Assembly: GCA_946699065.1 (NCBI GenBank)
Contig: CAMPDV010000104.1
Coordinates: 620,001 to 684,000 of the forward strand
Source of the DNA: Loxodes magnus
Lineage: Eukaryota > Ciliophora > Karyorelictea > Loxodida > Loxodidae
Direction of reading: 5' to 3'
Length of the DNA: 64,000 bases
The notes under the pieces are model-generated. The model ran no database searches. It was not told where the DNA came from and saw only the letters and a program-made list of their open reading frames with translations. Position 1 is the first letter of the stretch; each line of letters opens with the position of its first letter. Positions 62,150-64,000 of this stretch are shown in pieces. The position numbers and the translations under genes are program-made.

Positions 62150-64000
62150 TATAATCTTAACTTTTAGCTACTATTAATAATCATTTATTCTTTCTTATTA
62201 CACTAGTTTCTGTTTTCGTTTATTATACTACATTGAGTATACTTTTCAACTAAATGCTTTTCTCTAGATTAAATTTGTTTTAACTTAGAAAGATGCTTTC
62301 CTTCTTCTCTTATTACTCTTTCTATTAATTCACCATTCATAAACTTAATAAATTTAACAAAGCAGGCTTTAGATTTCCTAGGTCTAATATCTAATAAGCA
62401 AACTAACCATGCTCTTAGATATAGAAAATTAGTTTTTTCTATTTAAAAATTTAGCTTCTATAAGTAATGCTTTTTTACCTTTTATTAAGCTATTAAGCTT
62501 TTCATTAATGTATATAATAAATGTGCATACTTTCCTTAATTTATAAGATTAGCAACTAATGTACTCGAGAATTGTCATACATAGCTTTCATTTGATCTGA
62601 ATTAGGATATTCAAAGTTTACATTTATTTTACAAATTTGTTTGAATCTTCTAGTAAAACAGAAGATTCAGTAATCATTCAAATTATTTATTTTGTCAAAG
62701 AAGACTCTATTTGTTTCTAAATTTTTTTAGAATACTCACTCTCTCGTATACTTTTCTTCGCATTGATATCATTACTATTTCCAATCTTAAAATATATCTT
62801 AACGATATGCTTATTTGTTAAATTAATAAATCTAAGCCAAAGCTAAATAATTTGTTGATTTCGATTAAATTTAAAAGATGAGCAAACTTCTCATTTAACA
62901 AAAATCAGTTATAGGATTATTAGATCTCATATCTTTAATTTTCTTAAGCTCAGCATTTTCATTGAATGTAATTATTAATCTTACTATTCCAGCATTTTTG
63001 ATCTATTTTACTCTATTTTTTATACAATTATTCTATTTTCTTTAATCCAGTCTATTCATCTTACTTTAGATCTTAATAAGTGTTGGTTTAGTTTTTTCGT
63101 TTTCTATAGCAATGTTTTATTCGTAACTGAATATCGATTTTGATTATTAGTATAGTTAATTTTCTGACATTTAATTAATTAAGATTAGCTATCGAAGAAA
63201 CATTTATATTCGATATTTTAATCATTAAATTTTTCGTTAATCATCTGACGTTTTTTCTTAGGATTTAATTTTTTCTTCATTTTTTTAATTATTTTTTTCA
63301 TTTCATCTAGTTTGTTTTAGAACTTTTGATTAGCTGTATCCTTAGGTTACCTTATTTCAACAGATCCAATCATAACTTTATCTTCAGACGAAAAAAATTG
63401 ATTTCTCTTGTTTATATTATGTTTTTTTTCTTTCGCTAATTTTTTCCTTAAGTTCTTACACTAATACTTTGAGAGGAGTACTAATAATTTTATTTTTGTC
63501 TCTGTAGAGGACTAATTTTATAATTCCTAATAAGAATAAAAGTTTTAGAGAGTTTTGAAAAGCTATAAAGCCCGTTTAAAAAGAACTACTTCTTACAACT
63601 AAAAAGGATACTGATGGGCGACCTTTTTATATCCTTTCCTGGTCCTAGCCTTTCTAGGATATCATTAATTCCTGCTTTTTTGGAGCTACAAAGAATCTTG
63701 TTTTGAATCCTAACATCATTTTTTTGCCTTATTAGGGACTTTAAATCTGATATTATAGAGTGGTCTTTATTTCATTTGGTTGAACTAAAAAAGACGAAGA
63801 ATTGCAGAGTATCTCATTTAATTCAATAAGAGTCTGTTCAAAGTAAACATTAAATAGAGAATTAACACTATAAGCAATCTAAGTTACTAATTAATTATCA
63901 TAAATCTTATATATGGAACCTCTGAAGGAACATAAGCCATCATTTGAGGGATGAAAAAAAGGATAGCTTAGTCAGAGATTGAGAAATCAAGTTCCCATAA
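62150..64000 (-). mobile_element. LINE-like retroelement, right copy (partial, broken)
   Basis: A diverged relative of the left-edge element, same strand, running off the window at 64000. From right to left: LWELDFSISDQAILFF, an endonuclease-like NSLFNVYFEQTLIELNEIL strand-helix, then KDHSIISDLKSLI (SDH-type endonuclease end) and a linker with DILERLGPGKDIKRS. Next is the coiled-coil block SSEDKVMIGSVEIRQPKDTANQKF, about 50 percent identical at protein level to SSSSEGKVMVGQIEISQPKNETNQKL of the left copy, while the DNA differs more. That pattern shows selection on protein and independent histories, not a recent duplication. Further left lie Cys- and basic-rich segments to about 62180. Frame changes show it is degenerate. 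No reverse-transcriptase motif seen. Confidence 0.5.

Overview
This is an AT-rich nuclear segment of a ciliate that reads all three usual stop codons as amino acids. In every gene recognisable by homology, TAA and TAG lie at glutamine positions. TGA lies at conserved tryptophans (MORN, WD40, kinase and phosphodiesterase domains), and a last TGA closes the frame. TAA/TAG = Gln with context-dependent TGA = Trp/stop is the karyorelict nuclear code (NCBI table 27; Loxodes and relatives). The Condylostoma code (table 28) is the main alternative. One gene has a 17-base GT..AG intron. Read with the standard code the window looks almost empty; read with this code it holds about fifteen well supported genes and several less certain ones. 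Because unused frames are never interrupted, an open frame alone is not evidence here. I relied on family motifs, a Met start in frame with a sensible TGA, and enrichment of G at codon position 1.

Layout. 1-3660: minus-strand LINE-like retroelement (AP-endonuclease, coiled coil, zinc knuckle), split by a 1.1 kb segment carrying the 3' end of a MORN-repeat gene. 6.7-12.2 kb, minus: phospholipid scramblase-like protein, exosome subunit RRP4, and a Q/S-rich protein. 13.1-18.6 kb, plus: membrane-anchored cyclic-nucleotide phosphodiesterase, a probable multi-span membrane protein, and a small MGCGSC lipid-anchor-type protein. 21.3-23.9 kb, minus: short MORN protein and an Egalitarian/WRN-like 3'-5' exonuclease. 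26.3-31.2 kb: charged Q-rich protein, diacylglycerol kinase and a sphingomyelin-synthase/PAP2-like enzyme. 32.1-36.8 kb: long coiled-coil protein (minus) and full-length MORN protein (plus). 36.5-38.2 kb: an inverted copy of the left-edge MORN segment, abutted by a copy of part of the coiled-coil gene. 39.7-42.0 kb: TKL kinase with pentapeptide and seven WD40 repeats. 43-50 kb: less certain plus-strand coding. 50.5-55.1 kb, minus: HEAT-NACHT-pentapeptide-WD40 STAND protein. 55.1-62.1 kb: possible very large plus-strand gene. 62.1-64.0 kb, minus: a second, diverged copy of the LINE-like element.

Functional threads. Lipid handling recurs (scramblase, diacylglycerol kinase, sphingomyelin-synthase-like enzyme, lipid-anchor N-termini), alongside signalling (phosphodiesterase, kinase, STAND NTPase). 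The kinase and the STAND protein share the same pentapeptide-plus-WD40 C-terminal module, which shows domain shuffling. There is no operon logic; genes are on both strands with intergenic gaps from tens of bases to about 2.9 kb.
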